From: Aphodousia sp048520025
GTDB lineage: Bacteria > Pseudomonadota > Gammaproteobacteria > Burkholderiales > Burkholderiaceae_F
Assembly (NCBI GenBank): GCA_048520025.1
Contig: DBFZTP010000077.1
Location: 1-24,348 of the forward strand
DNA: 24,348 nucleotides
Reading direction: 5' to 3'
Below the pieces are notes generated by a model that was not told where the DNA came from, made no database searches, and saw only the letters and a program-made list of their open reading frames with translations. Within the stretch, counting starts at the first letter, position 1; each line of letters starts with the position of its first letter. A program made the position numbers and the translations under genes. Positions 7,180 through 15,062 of this stretch are shown piece by piece.

Positions 7180-7843
7180 ACGTTTTGAACCTTTCTTGAA
7201 CAGCCTTCATTTTCTCAGAATCTAAAATTTTAGGTCTCCCTAATTGGTAAACCACTGTGTACGTCTTGGCTAAATTTTCGACTTCATGAGCAAGTTTGAG
7301 CGCTGCTGACAAGTCCATCCCCGTGGCCACAACCCCATGATGCGACAATAGGCATGCATGACGATTTTCCAAAGCTTTAGCACAATAATCTGCAAGCTCC
7401 GGTGTTCCAAATAAAGCATAGGGCGCACAAGGAATATCATCACCACCAGCCACTGCGACCATATAGTGAAACGCAGGAATAGACATTTCTTGACAGGCCA
7501 AAGCGGTGGCATACACAGAATGCGTATGAACAATGGCGTTAACGGTCGGCTTTTGACGAAAAACTTCAGCATGCATCAACCATTCGCTCGACGGTAAACG
7601 TTTGGCGTTGATATCGTCTAAAGATTGCGCATTAAGAGGCACAAAAACCAAATCATCCGTTTGGAGAGCTTCATAGGGAATACCGGTCGGCGTAATCAGA
7701 AAACCTTCCGTTTCTCCCTTTTTCACTCGCACAGAGACATTCCCGCTTTTGTTGACGTTAATTCCTAAGCGGTTCATGTCACAAGCGGTTTGAATCACCG
7801 CTTGTGCTATTTCAAATAACGAGTCGGACACCAGTGGCCTCAC
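7163..7843 (-). CDS. ald2: Class II aldolase, Ald2/L-fuculose-phosphate aldolase type
   Basis: A class II aldolase/adducin-family enzyme of 226 residues. It matches E. coli FucA along most of its length: GNVSVR, ITPTGIPYE, LPSSEW, HYMxAxAGG, IPCAPYAxFGT, HEVExLA and the ending FKTYG. Counting from the GTG start, the catalytic Glu is residue 87, the metal-binding His are 106 and 108 (VHTHS) and one of 168-169 (SHHG). In other bacteria a FucA-like enzyme paired with MtnA (Ald2) splits 5-methylthioribulose-1-phosphate or 5-deoxyribulose-1-phosphate into DHAP and an aldehyde. Adjacency to mtnA makes that the preferred role; MtnB dehydratase and true FucA are the alternatives. The GTG at 7841-7843 overlaps the mtnA TGA stop as GTGA, so this start was chosen over the TTG one codon earlier. 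Confidence 0.88.
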   Translation of the reverse strand: MRPLVSDSLFEIAQAVIQTACDMNRLGINVNKSGNVSVRVKKGETEGFLITPTGIPYEALQTDDLVFVPLNAQSLDDINAKRLPSSEWLMHAEVFRQKPTVNAIVHTHSVYATALACQEMSIPAFHYMVAVAGGDDIPCAPYALFGTPELADYCAKALENRHACLLSHHGVVATGMDLSAALKLAHEVENLAKTYTVVYQLGRPKILDSEKMKAVQERFKTYGKQK

Positions 7844-8937
7844 CAACGCGTTGAAGCGCGAGCCCCTTCAGGGAAAAGGCGCGTTAAAAATTCAGGTTGA
7901 CACACTCCGCGTTCCGTGATGATCCCTGTCACTAAGCGAGCAGGCGTTACGTCAAACGCAGGATTTTCCACGTTGATTTGGGGCGGAATCAATTCAATCT
8001 TCGTTAATTGACCATCATCGTTAACGCCTTGAACATAACGCAATTCATTGCCGTCACGATTTTCGATTTCAATACTGTGTTTGCCGTCTTGAATCGTCCA
8101 GTCAATGGTCGAGAAGGGCGCTGCCACATAAAAAGGCACATCCATGTCTTTTGCCGCCAAGGCCTTTAAATAGGTACCGATTTTATTGGCCACATCACCC
8201 ACGGCCGTGACTCGATCAGCCCCCACAATCACCATATCGACTTCACGGTGTTGCATCAGGTGACCGCCGGCATTATCGGCAATGACCGTATGAGGGACAC
8301 CAAAAGAGGCCAATTCCCAGGCTGTCAACAAACCTTGATTGCGAGGACGTGTTTCATCAACCCAAACATGGAGTGGAATACCTTGCTCAAAGGCAATATA
8401 AATTGCAGACAAGGCCGTCCCATAGTCAACGGTCGCCAACCAACCAGCATTACAGTGCGTCAAAATATTGACCGGTGTACGTTTTTTGGCATAAAGCTCG
8501 GCAATGAGCTTGGCGCCATGCGTACCAATCGCACGGTTAGCCAACACATTGGCTTGCGTCATTTCTTCTGCTTTTTTAAGTGCCACCACAAAGCGATCTT
8601 TAGGACTTAAAGGCATAGCCGCCTTAACGATACTATCCACGCCCCATTGCAAATCCACTGCCGTAGGACGCGTTGAAATGAGTTCACTTCGAACTTGGTG
8701 AATCGATTCGTCACTGGGGTCATCTTTAATGGCCAAAACCATGCCCCAAGCGCCAGTAATACCAATCAAAGGAGCACCACGCACCATCATCGTTGCAATG
8801 GCACGTTGAACTTCTTTCCAAGAACGAAGTTCGACCTTTTCAAAGGCATAAGGTAGTTTGGTTTGATCAATAATGCCGATCGCCTGACCGTTATCAATTG
8901 ACCAAATCGTCCGGGTAGGTACACCATTGACTTTCAT
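7840..8937 (-). CDS. mtnA: S-methyl-5-thioribose-1-phosphate isomerase
   Basis: A 365-residue enzyme of the eIF2B-like MtnA family that converts 5-methylthioribose-1-phosphate to 5-methylthioribulose-1-phosphate; homologues also use 5-deoxyribose-1-phosphate. Diagnostic motifs are RGAPLIG at 53-59, HCNAG at 161-165 with the catalytic Cys162, GADRV at 239-243 with Asp241, and NKIGT at 251-255. TTGGAG lies about seven bases before the ATG. It is the first gene of a minus-strand operon with the aldolase and a small unknown gene, joined by overlapping stop and start codons. No kinase (mtnK), phosphorylase (mtnP), or mtnB-C-D genes are in the window, so the substrate must come from enzymes encoded elsewhere. 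Confidence 0.96.
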   Translation of the reverse strand: MKVNGVPTRTIWSIDNGQAIGIIDQTKLPYAFEKVELRSWKEVQRAIATMMVRGAPLIGITGAWGMVLAIKDDPSDESIHQVRSELISTRPTAVDLQWGVDSIVKAAMPLSPKDRFVVALKKAEEMTQANVLANRAIGTHGAKLIAELYAKKRTPVNILTHCNAGWLATVDYGTALSAIYIAFEQGIPLHVWVDETRPRNQGLLTAWELASFGVPHTVIADNAGGHLMQHREVDMVIVGADRVTAVGDVANKIGTYLKALAAKDMDVPFYVAAPFSTIDWTIQDGKHSIEIENRDGNELRYVQGVNDDGQLTKIELIPPQINVENPAFDVTPARLVTGIITERGVCQPEFLTRLFPEGARASTRW

Positions 8938-9223
8938 ATAAAAACTCCAATGACTTTTTCTTTAATCCTTACCATCCATTTTAATCAAAAGACCTCTTTG
9001 TTTTCGAGCTTTTCGACGGCATCGTGGAGAGAAAATCCTCTCTGTACTTCTTTTTATATTTCTCACAAATTCCACATTGAGGAGAAATTTCTCACTTTGC
9101 TTGCTTTTTGACGTCTTTAAACCTCGAGAAAATTTTTGTACAAAATCGAAAAATCAAGCGTTTAGCCCTGTCTCTTACGGTACAATAGACTGTTAATCTT
9201 TTGCTTATTTATTACTGTTTAAA
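8938..9223. other. Divergent promoter region between mtnA and pat operons
   Basis: A 286-base gene-free stretch serving two divergent operons. It holds a perfect 12-bp palindrome GAGAAATTTCTC at 9082-9093, and the octamer TTTCTCAC twice, at 9057-9064 and 9087-9094 give or take one base, the second overlapping the palindrome's right half. A TAAAAT on the minus strand near 8979-8984 could be a -10 box for mtnA. These are candidate regulatory sites; no regulator is identified. Confidence 0.45.
9181..9186 (+). promoter_or_regulatory. Candidate -10 box for the pat operon
   Basis: TACAAT at 9181-9186, about 37 bases before the pat start codon, is close to the sigma-70 -10 consensus. No good -35 hexamer is seen 16-18 bases upstream, so support is limited to the hexamer and its position. 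Confidence 0.3.
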
Positions 9224-11896
9224 ATGGTTTGCGCCCATCATTTAACCCCCGCTTTGATTCCGAATTCCGTGGCCGTGATCGGAGCCAGTGACCGAGCAGA
9301 GTCTCGAGGCACGGTTTTATGGAAAAGCCTCATGGACGGCAATTTCTCCGGCAAGGCCTATCCCGTCAATCCCAAGTACGATTTTCTTGGTGACGTGCCT
9401 TGCTACAAATCAATCAAAGACATTGAAGAACCCGTTGATTTAGCCGTCATTGCGACAAGCACCAAAGTCATTGAAAAGGTACTCGAAGAGGTCGCCGCTA
9501 AAGGTACGCGTTTTGTTGTTTTAACGCCTACGGAAGCCTCGGTAACGAGCAACCCCTCTTGGCAAGCTCATATTGTTAACAAGGCGCACTCTTTAGGCAT
9601 TCGTTTGATTGGTACCGATTGTCTCGGCATTATGCGTCCGGAAATCGGCTTTAACGCAAGCTATTGGATGCAAATTCCCAATAAAGGCAGCATTGGTTTT
9701 GCTGCCCAATCGGGTGTCATTTCTACGTCCGTTCTTTCTTATGCTCAGGCCAACGGCCTTGGTTTTTCATCCTTGGTCAATACGACCGATGAAATCGATG
9801 TCACGATGGATGAAGTGGTTGACTTCATGGCGCAAGACCGCGCTACGCGCGTCATCGTTTTGCATGTTGAAGGGATTCGTAATCCTCGTGAATTTTTCTC
9901 GGCCGTTCGAGAAGCTGCCCGTGTAAAACCGGTCATCGTGTTGCGTGGCGGCAAGAGCTTACAAGCCGGCCAGCTTTTGGCAAGCCGCATGTCGGTGCCC
10001 GCCGGCGACGATGATGCTTTCAATGCACTTTTAGATCGTGCCGGTGCCATTCGCGTCTACGACTTGGATGAATTGTTAGCTGCCATTGAGATTTTCTCTT
10101 CTCGTCGCTTGCCCCGTGCCAACCGTATCGGCATTATCAGTAACGGTTCAGGCTTTGGCGTGTTGGCCGCTGACGCTGCCAGCAAGTACGGCGTGAAATT
10201 AGCCAATCTCACGAGTGCTACAACGCAACGTTTAGGGCAACTTTTCGATAACCCCTTGCCCTTTACCAACCCGGTTGACCTTTGGGCCGATGCCGATCCC
10301 CGTCGCATGAAGTTGGCGTTGGACGCTTTAAACCAAGATGAAAACGTTGACGGCATTATTGTGATTGCAGCACCGACCTTTACGATGCCCGTCAAACACT
10401 TGTGCGATGCTTTATCGTACGCGACGGAATCCACCTATAAACCCGTTATCACGGCTTGGGTGGGTGAAGAGCAAGCCGTTACGGCTCGCCACCTATTGGA
10501 TGCTCAACAAATTACGGCCATTAAGAGCCCGGAGCGTGCTGTTCAAGCCTTCTCATGGTTAAGTCGCCACGCAGAAAACCGCCGCTTTATTGCCGGCGCC
10601 GTCGCCGAAGGCAACGCTTTGTTGCCCATGAATATCCAAGCAGCGCAAGAACTCATCGGAAGTAAACTTCAAGAACAAGACTTCACGCTCGATGAGTTGG
10701 AAACCAAGCGCATTTTGGCCTCCATGGGCCTTTCCACCGCAAGCGGTATTTTCACGACGTCTCCGGTAGAGGCTGCCGACGCCGCCCAATCCTTAGGGTT
10801 CCCGGTTGTGTTGAAGGTCTTGGCTGAAGGTGTTGTTCATAAGAGCAACGTGGGTGGTGTGCGTCTTAATGTTCGCAATATCCAACAAGCTCTGGAAGAA
10901 AGTGAAGAGCTTTTAGAAAACGTTCGCACAAAAGCGCCTTACGCTCGCATTCGTGGCATTTTCGTTCAACGCCAAATCAACGTTGAAAACGGACGAGAAC
11001 TTCGCATTAACATTCAAACGGATTCCCGCTTTGGTCCGGTGATTCGCTTTGGTGCCGGCGGTCGCATGGGCGACATCTATCAAGACAGTGCGTTAGAGCT
11101 TTTGCCTTTAACGGAGCCGCTTGCCAGAAAGTTAATTGAAAAACCGCAAATTGCTCAAAGTTTGAACAATTTCCGAGGCATGCCCGAAGTCAACAAAGAC
11201 GCATTAGTCCAAGTATTACTTCGCTTATCAACGCTTGTGACGGAAATTCCGGCCATTCGCAATCTCAATATCGATCCCCTCTTGGTGGACGAAGGTGGGT
11301 GCGTTGTGCTTGATGCCCACATCGGTATTGCCGATATGCCGTTAAAGAAAGACCAACAGGCCTCTCACTTGATGCTGTCTCCCGCCCCCGTGTTCGATCA
11401 CGAGTGGTTGCCGGTCAAAAACGGTTTTATTCAATTGCGTAGCATCCGCGAGCACGATTACGATGCGGTGAAAGCCTTCCTTTCTCGCTTATCGCCGCAA
11501 ACGGCCTACTTACGATTCCATATTTCTTCGACCGAATTGGCTCGAGAAAAGTTGGTGGAACTCACCAACATTGACTACAACCGCGAAACGGCCATTGTCG
11601 CTTTTGACATGGATGCGCCGGAAGAAATCAGAGCCGTTGCTCGCTTTAAACGCCTTTACGGTTCGTCGGTTGCCGAATTCGGCGTCATCGTTGAAGATGC
11701 ATGGCAACAAAGAGGGCTTGCTCGCATTTTGATGACGACCTTAGCTCAAGAAGCTAAGAAAAAGAAAATTACGAAACTTGTCGGTTATGTCCTCAAGGGT
11801 AATGAAGGGATGTTTGCCCTCATGAAGGCATTGGGCTATCAACGCCAAGAAGAAACCGACAACGACAACTTTATTACTTTTACGTTAACGCTCTAA
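9224..11896 (+). CDS. pat: Pat/PatZ-type bifunctional protein acetyltransferase
   Basis: An 890-residue fusion, the size of E. coli PatZ (886). Domains in order: CoA-binding Rossmann domain (about 10-130, AVIGASD), succinyl-CoA-ligase-like domains (about 150-460), ATP-grasp domain (about 490-700, with VHKSNVGGVRL), and a C-terminal GNAT acetyltransferase (about 728-890, with the acetyl-CoA loop QQRGLA). In PatZ the GNAT domain acetylates lysines of metabolic enzymes such as acetyl-CoA synthetase. The ADP-forming acyl-CoA synthetase half looks inactive: the catalytic His of the usual ASHTG motif is Arg255 (ASRMS), as expected for Pat-type proteins. There is no clear ribosome binding site before the ATG. 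It starts an operon; the crotonase gene follows after four bases. Targets in this organism are unknown. Confidence 0.9.
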   Translation: MVCAHHLTPALIPNSVAVIGASDRAESRGTVLWKSLMDGNFSGKAYPVNPKYDFLGDVPCYKSIKDIEEPVDLAVIATSTKVIEKVLEEVAAKGTRFVVLTPTEASVTSNPSWQAHIVNKAHSLGIRLIGTDCLGIMRPEIGFNASYWMQIPNKGSIGFAAQSGVISTSVLSYAQANGLGFSSLVNTTDEIDVTMDEVVDFMAQDRATRVIVLHVEGIRNPREFFSAVREAARVKPVIVLRGGKSLQAGQLLASRMSVPAGDDDAFNALLDRAGAIRVYDLDELLAAIEIFSSRRLPRANRIGIISNGSGFGVLAADAASKYGVKLANLTSATTQRLGQLFDNPLPFTNPVDLWADADPRRMKLALDALNQDENVDGIIVIAAPTFTMPVKHLCDALSYATESTYKPVITAWVGEEQAVTARHLLDAQQITAIKSPERAVQAFSWLSRHAENRRFIAGAVAEGNALLPMNIQAAQELIGSKLQEQDFTLDELETKRILASMGLSTASGIFTTSPVEAADAAQSLGFPVVLKVLAEGVVHKSNVGGVRLNVRNIQQALEESEELLENVRTKAPYARIRGIFVQRQINVENGRELRINIQTDSRFGPVIRFGAGGRMGDIYQDSALELLPLTEPLARKLIEKPQIAQSLNNFRGMPEVNKDALVQVLLRLSTLVTEIPAIRNLNIDPLLVDEGGCVVLDAHIGIADMPLKKDQQASHLMLSPAPVFDHEWLPVKNGFIQLRSIREHDYDAVKAFLSRLSPQTAYLRFHISSTELAREKLVELTNIDYNRETAIVAFDMDAPEEIRAVARFKRLYGSSVAEFGVIVEDAWQQRGLARILMTTLAQEAKKKKITKLVGYVLKGNEGMFALMKALGYQRQEETDNDNFITFTLTL

Positions 11897-11900
11897 AACT

Positions 11901-12662
11901 ATGTCCGACCTTAATGTTTCTATCGATCAAGGGATTTGCCAAATTGAAATTGCGCGTTTAGCCAATCGCAATGCTCTTGATGCCAAAAGCTGTGCAACGT
12001 TTGTTGAAATTTTGGTTCAAGCCCAAAAAGACGACGATGTTCACTGTGTGGTCATTCGAGGCCAAGACGCCATTTTCTGTGCCGGGGCCGACCTCAAGGA
12101 AACACTTGAGCGCACCGATGTCACCGAAAGCGCTTATGACGCCTTGATTGAAGCGCTCATCGCTTTTGATAAACCCATTTTGGCCGCCGTTGAAGGGCCT
12201 TGCTTGGGCTTGGGCGTGGCGATTCTCTCTTATTGCGACATGGCCTATTGCTCTGAAAAGACGCTTTTCTCCATGCCGTTTACGGCTTTGGGTTTAACGC
12301 CTGAATACGGTCTTTCTCAAATTGCCATGAGTAAAGCCGGTTATCAAAAAGCCGCCGAAAAGCTTTTGTTAAGTGAACCGATTTCAGCCATCGAAGCCAG
12401 TGAAATGGGGTTGATTACCGGCATTTGCAAGCCCGGCGAAGTCGTCCAAGAAACGCTTAACCGCGCTGCGCGCTTAACGCAAATGCCCTTGGGTAGTCTC
12501 CGTGCAACCAAGAAACTCTTGCGTCGTCACTTAGCTCAACAAATTCGTTCTACACTCACAATGGAAAAGGAACAAACGCTCTTGCGCCTTCAAGCCAATG
12601 AAACGAAGGAAGCAATTGCCGCCTTCCAAGAAGGTCGTAAGCCCAACTTTAGCCGTTGTTAA
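11901..12662 (+). CDS. Enoyl-CoA hydratase/isomerase family protein, isomerase-like
   Basis: A 253-residue crotonase-fold protein. The CoA-binding and oxyanion-hole motifs FCAGADL (59-65) and GPCLGLG (99-105) are present. The two glutamates needed for hydratase activity in mitochondrial enoyl-CoA hydratase align with Ala107 and Phe127, so plain hydratase activity is unlikely. Glu135 in LGLTPEYG sits where delta3-delta2-enoyl-CoA isomerases of the ECI2/PECI type carry their catalytic Glu (PF..LG..PE). It may therefore shift double bonds in unsaturated acyl-CoAs. It starts four bases after the pat stop codon with no evident ribosome binding site, suggesting coupled translation. The exact substrate is unknown. 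Confidence 0.87.
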   Translation: MSDLNVSIDQGICQIEIARLANRNALDAKSCATFVEILVQAQKDDDVHCVVIRGQDAIFCAGADLKETLERTDVTESAYDALIEALIAFDKPILAAVEGPCLGLGVAILSYCDMAYCSEKTLFSMPFTALGLTPEYGLSQIAMSKAGYQKAAEKLLLSEPISAIEASEMGLITGICKPGEVVQETLNRAARLTQMPLGSLRATKKLLRRHLAQQIRSTLTMEKEQTLLRLQANETKEAIAAFQEGRKPNFSRC

Positions 12663-12674
12663 GGAATTTTTTCA

Positions 12675-13406
12675 ATGATTGAAATTCGCAATATCAGCAA
12701 GTGGTACTCTGAGTCGTTTCAAGTCTTAAAAAATTGTTCGGCCACAGTCGACAAGGGTGAAGTCGTTGTGGTGTGTGGTCCTTCGGGTTCCGGCAAATCG
12801 ACATTGATTAAATGTGTCAACGCTTTGGAACCTTTCCAAGAAGGCGAAATCATTGTCAATGGCATCAATGTCGGGGATCCTAAAACCGATTTGCCCAAAT
12901 TGCGCCAACACATTGGTATGGTGTTCCAACACTTTGAGCTTTTCCCCCACTTGTCGATTACGGACAATTTGGCCTTGGCACAAATGAAGGTTTTGGGTCG
13001 CTCTCGAGAAGAAGCAGTCAAGCGCGGCCTGGAATTACTGGCCCGAGTGCACTTAGAAGATCACGCGAATAAATTCCCTGGTCAACTCTCCGGCGGTCAA
13101 CAACAGCGCGTGGCCATTGCCCGCGCTTTGGCCATGGATCCGGTGTGCATGCTCTTTGACGAACCGACCTCTGCACTTGACCCGGAAATGATTAATGAAG
13201 TGCTCGACGTTATGGTGGAATTAGCCCAAGAAGGCATGACCATGATGGTTGTAACGCACGAAATGGGCTTTGCTCGCCGAGTCGCCGATCGCGTTCTTTT
13301 TATGGAAAACGGTCAAATTCTCGAAGATGCACCCACGCAAGAATTCTTTACACAACCGAAATCGGATCGTGCGGTTCAATTCTTATCGAAGATTTTGAAT
13401 CACTAA
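12675..13406 (+). CDS. Polar amino-acid-type ABC transporter ATP-binding protein
   Basis: A 243-residue ABC ATPase of the GlnQ/GltL class. Walker A GPSGSGKS at 35-42, Q-loop Gln85, signature LSGGQ at 138-142 and Walker B MLFDEP at 159-164 are all intact, followed by the class-typical SALDPEM. It would energise uptake of a polar amino acid together with inner-membrane permeases and a periplasmic binding protein, but none of those partners is adjacent. It lies 12 bases after the crotonase gene, with AAGGA ahead of the ATG, so it appears to be the third gene of the pat operon. An orphan ATPase serving a permease encoded elsewhere is the simplest reading. No clear terminator follows. Confidence 0.92.
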   Translation: MIEIRNISKWYSESFQVLKNCSATVDKGEVVVVCGPSGSGKSTLIKCVNALEPFQEGEIIVNGINVGDPKTDLPKLRQHIGMVFQHFELFPHLSITDNLALAQMKVLGRSREEAVKRGLELLARVHLEDHANKFPGQLSGGQQQRVAIARALAMDPVCMLFDEPTSALDPEMINEVLDVMVELAQEGMTMMVVTHEMGFARRVADRVLFMENGQILEDAPTQEFFTQPKSDRAVQFLSKILNH

Positions 13407-13463
13407 TTTGTGAATTCTTGAACGATTTGAAACACTTAGCCTTTTAATGCCGTTATATAGGGA

Positions 13464-13472
13464 TGGTATTAT
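13464..13472 (+). promoter_or_regulatory. Candidate extended -10 promoter for kdsD cluster
   Basis: TGGTATTAT at 13464-13472 reads as TGn plus a TATTAT -10 box, the extended -10 arrangement, 25 bases before the kdsD start. The -35 position is poor, as is common with extended -10 promoters. It would allow the envelope cluster to be transcribed independently of the pat operon. Confidence 0.38.
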
Positions 13473-13497
13473 TAATTGGTTAAGAAAAGGATTTGAA

Positions 13498-14484
13498 ATG
13501 ATTGCTCATGCAAGTACAAACGAGTCGACACTTAAGTTAGCTCAAACGGTTTTAACGCAAGAAGCTCAGTCCTTATTGGACATGTCTTCTCGTTTGGGAG
13601 ATGAATTCCTTCAAGCCGTCAAAATCTTATTGGACTGCAAAGGTCGCGTCGTTGTTTCCGGTGTCGGCAAGAGTGGGCACATCGGTCGCAAGATTGCAGC
13701 AACGCTTGCCTCGACCGGCACGCCTGCCTTTTTCGTTCATGCTGCCGAAGCCGCTCACGGCGACTTGGGGATGATTACCAAAGACGATGTCGTGCTTGCC
13801 ATTTCTAATTCCGGTACGACGAGCGAACTGCTCACCATTATTCCAGTTCTTAAGCGTGAAGGTACACCCTTAATTGCTATGACGAGTGCGCCCGAGAGTG
13901 CATTGGCGCAACACGCTGATGTTCATTTGGATATTGGTGTGCGTCAAGAAGCTTGCCCCCTTGGTTTGGCACCAACCACCAGTACCACAGCCACTTTGGC
14001 CATGGGTGATGCTTTAGCCGTTGCCTGCTTAGATGCTAAGGGCTTTAAGCCCGAAGACTTTGCCCGCTCTCACCCCGGTGGCGCCTTGGGTCGTCGCTTA
14101 TTGATTCACGTGGGCGATATTATGCGCACGGGCGATGCCATCCCGAAGGTCACGGTGGGGGTCACGGTTTTGGATGCTGTCCGTGAAATTACGCGCAAGC
14201 GCATTGGCATGACCTCTGTTGTTGACCAAGACAATCGTGTAGTTGGCATCTTCACTGAAGGCGATTTGCGTCGCTTGATTGAACGCGTGGGCGACATTCG
14301 CGAAGTAAAAATTGATGAGGTGATGACCAAGTCACCTCGCGTGATTGCTCAAACGGCCTTGGCCACGGAAGCTGCTCACATTCTTAACTTGGCGTTGTGT
14401 AATCAACTTTTGGTCGTTGATGAGGCCGGTTGTTTGATTGGTGCCTTGCACATTCAAGACTTGATGACTGCAAAAGTTCTGTAA
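13498..14484 (+). CDS. kdsD: D-arabinose-5-phosphate isomerase (KDO biosynthesis)
   Basis: Interconverts ribulose-5-phosphate and arabinose-5-phosphate, the first step toward KDO of lipopolysaccharide. At 328 residues it equals the E. coli KdsD length. The SIS domain (about 35-185) has GVGKSGHIGRK at 55-65 and SNSGTTSE at 103-110; Lys58, Glu110, Glu151 and His192 line up with the catalytic residues of E. coli KdsD (Lys59, Glu111, Glu152, His193). Two CBS domains follow (about 205-265 and 275-328). The ATG at 13498 was chosen because AAAAGGA lies upstream and it restores the family length; an in-frame ATG at 13447 would add 17 unrelated residues and overlap the candidate promoter. kdsC follows 14 bases later. 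Confidence 0.96.
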   Translation: MIAHASTNESTLKLAQTVLTQEAQSLLDMSSRLGDEFLQAVKILLDCKGRVVVSGVGKSGHIGRKIAATLASTGTPAFFVHAAEAAHGDLGMITKDDVVLAISNSGTTSELLTIIPVLKREGTPLIAMTSAPESALAQHADVHLDIGVRQEACPLGLAPTTSTTATLAMGDALAVACLDAKGFKPEDFARSHPGGALGRRLLIHVGDIMRTGDAIPKVTVGVTVLDAVREITRKRIGMTSVVDQDNRVVGIFTEGDLRRLIERVGDIREVKIDEVMTKSPRVIAQTALATEAAHILNLALCNQLLVVDEAGCLIGALHIQDLMTAKVL

Positions 14485-14498
14485 AAGAGGAAAAAGCC

Positions 14499-15050
14499 AT
14501 GACCAATCAGGAAGTCGCCGCCAAAATCAAACTTTTGATTTGTGACGTTGATGGTGTTTTAACGGACGGAAAGATTTACATCGGCAACGATGGGGAACTG
14601 TTTAAAGCCTTTAACGTCAAAGACGGCTTGGGCATCAAAATGCTTTTAGCCAACCAAATTGATGTGGCCATTTTGACGGCACGCAGCTCCAAGATTTTAG
14701 AAAAGCGCACACAAGAGCTTGGCATCACCAATGTCTTACAAGGCCAACGCGACAAGGTCGCAGGCTTGAAGGTTTTGTCTGAAAAGACTGGAGTTGACCC
14801 GCAGAATATGGCTTATATTGGTGACGATTTGCCCGATTATGCCGTTATTCAAAAGGTGGGCTTACGAGCTTGTCCGAGTGACGCCAACGATGAAATTGTT
14901 AAACTCTGCTCCTTCCAAAGTCGCTTTGAAGGTGGCAACGGCGCCGTTCGTGAATTGGCCGAGTTTATTTTAAAATCCCAGGGAAAATGGGAAAAGACCT
15001 TGGATCAAATGTTCCTTAACCCGGATCCGACGGCAAAACACCGCTATTAA
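14499..15050 (+). CDS. kdsC: KDO-8-phosphate phosphatase
   Basis: A 183-residue HAD-superfamily phosphatase without a cap, releasing phosphate from KDO-8-phosphate in KDO synthesis. HAD motif I is DVDGVLTDG with nucleophile Asp16 and Asp18; motif II is LTA with Thr60; Lys86 is the probable motif III residue; motif IV is GDDLPD with Asp109 and Asp110. AAAGAGGA precedes the ATG at 14499. The frame is open further upstream inside kdsD, but those residues have no family match. It is the second gene of the envelope cluster, with lptC 12 bases on. Confidence 0.95.
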   Translation: MTNQEVAAKIKLLICDVDGVLTDGKIYIGNDGELFKAFNVKDGLGIKMLLANQIDVAILTARSSKILEKRTQELGITNVLQGQRDKVAGLKVLSEKTGVDPQNMAYIGDDLPDYAVIQKVGLRACPSDANDEIVKLCSFQSRFEGGNGAVRELAEFILKSQGKWEKTLDQMFLNPDPTAKHRY

Positions 15051-15062
15051 TATTAAAAAATT

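Noticed and set aside
7163..7843. Assignment of the aldolase as MtnB methylthioribulose-1-phosphate dehydratase
   Set aside because: The motifs LPSSEW, IPCAPYA.FGT and FKTYG follow FucA closely, and the partner genes mtnC and mtnD are absent; Ald2 fits better.
13447..13497. KdsD start at the ATG at 13447
   Set aside because: The extra 17 residues are unlike the family, lack a ribosome binding site and overlap a candidate promoter; 13498 gives the standard 328 residues.
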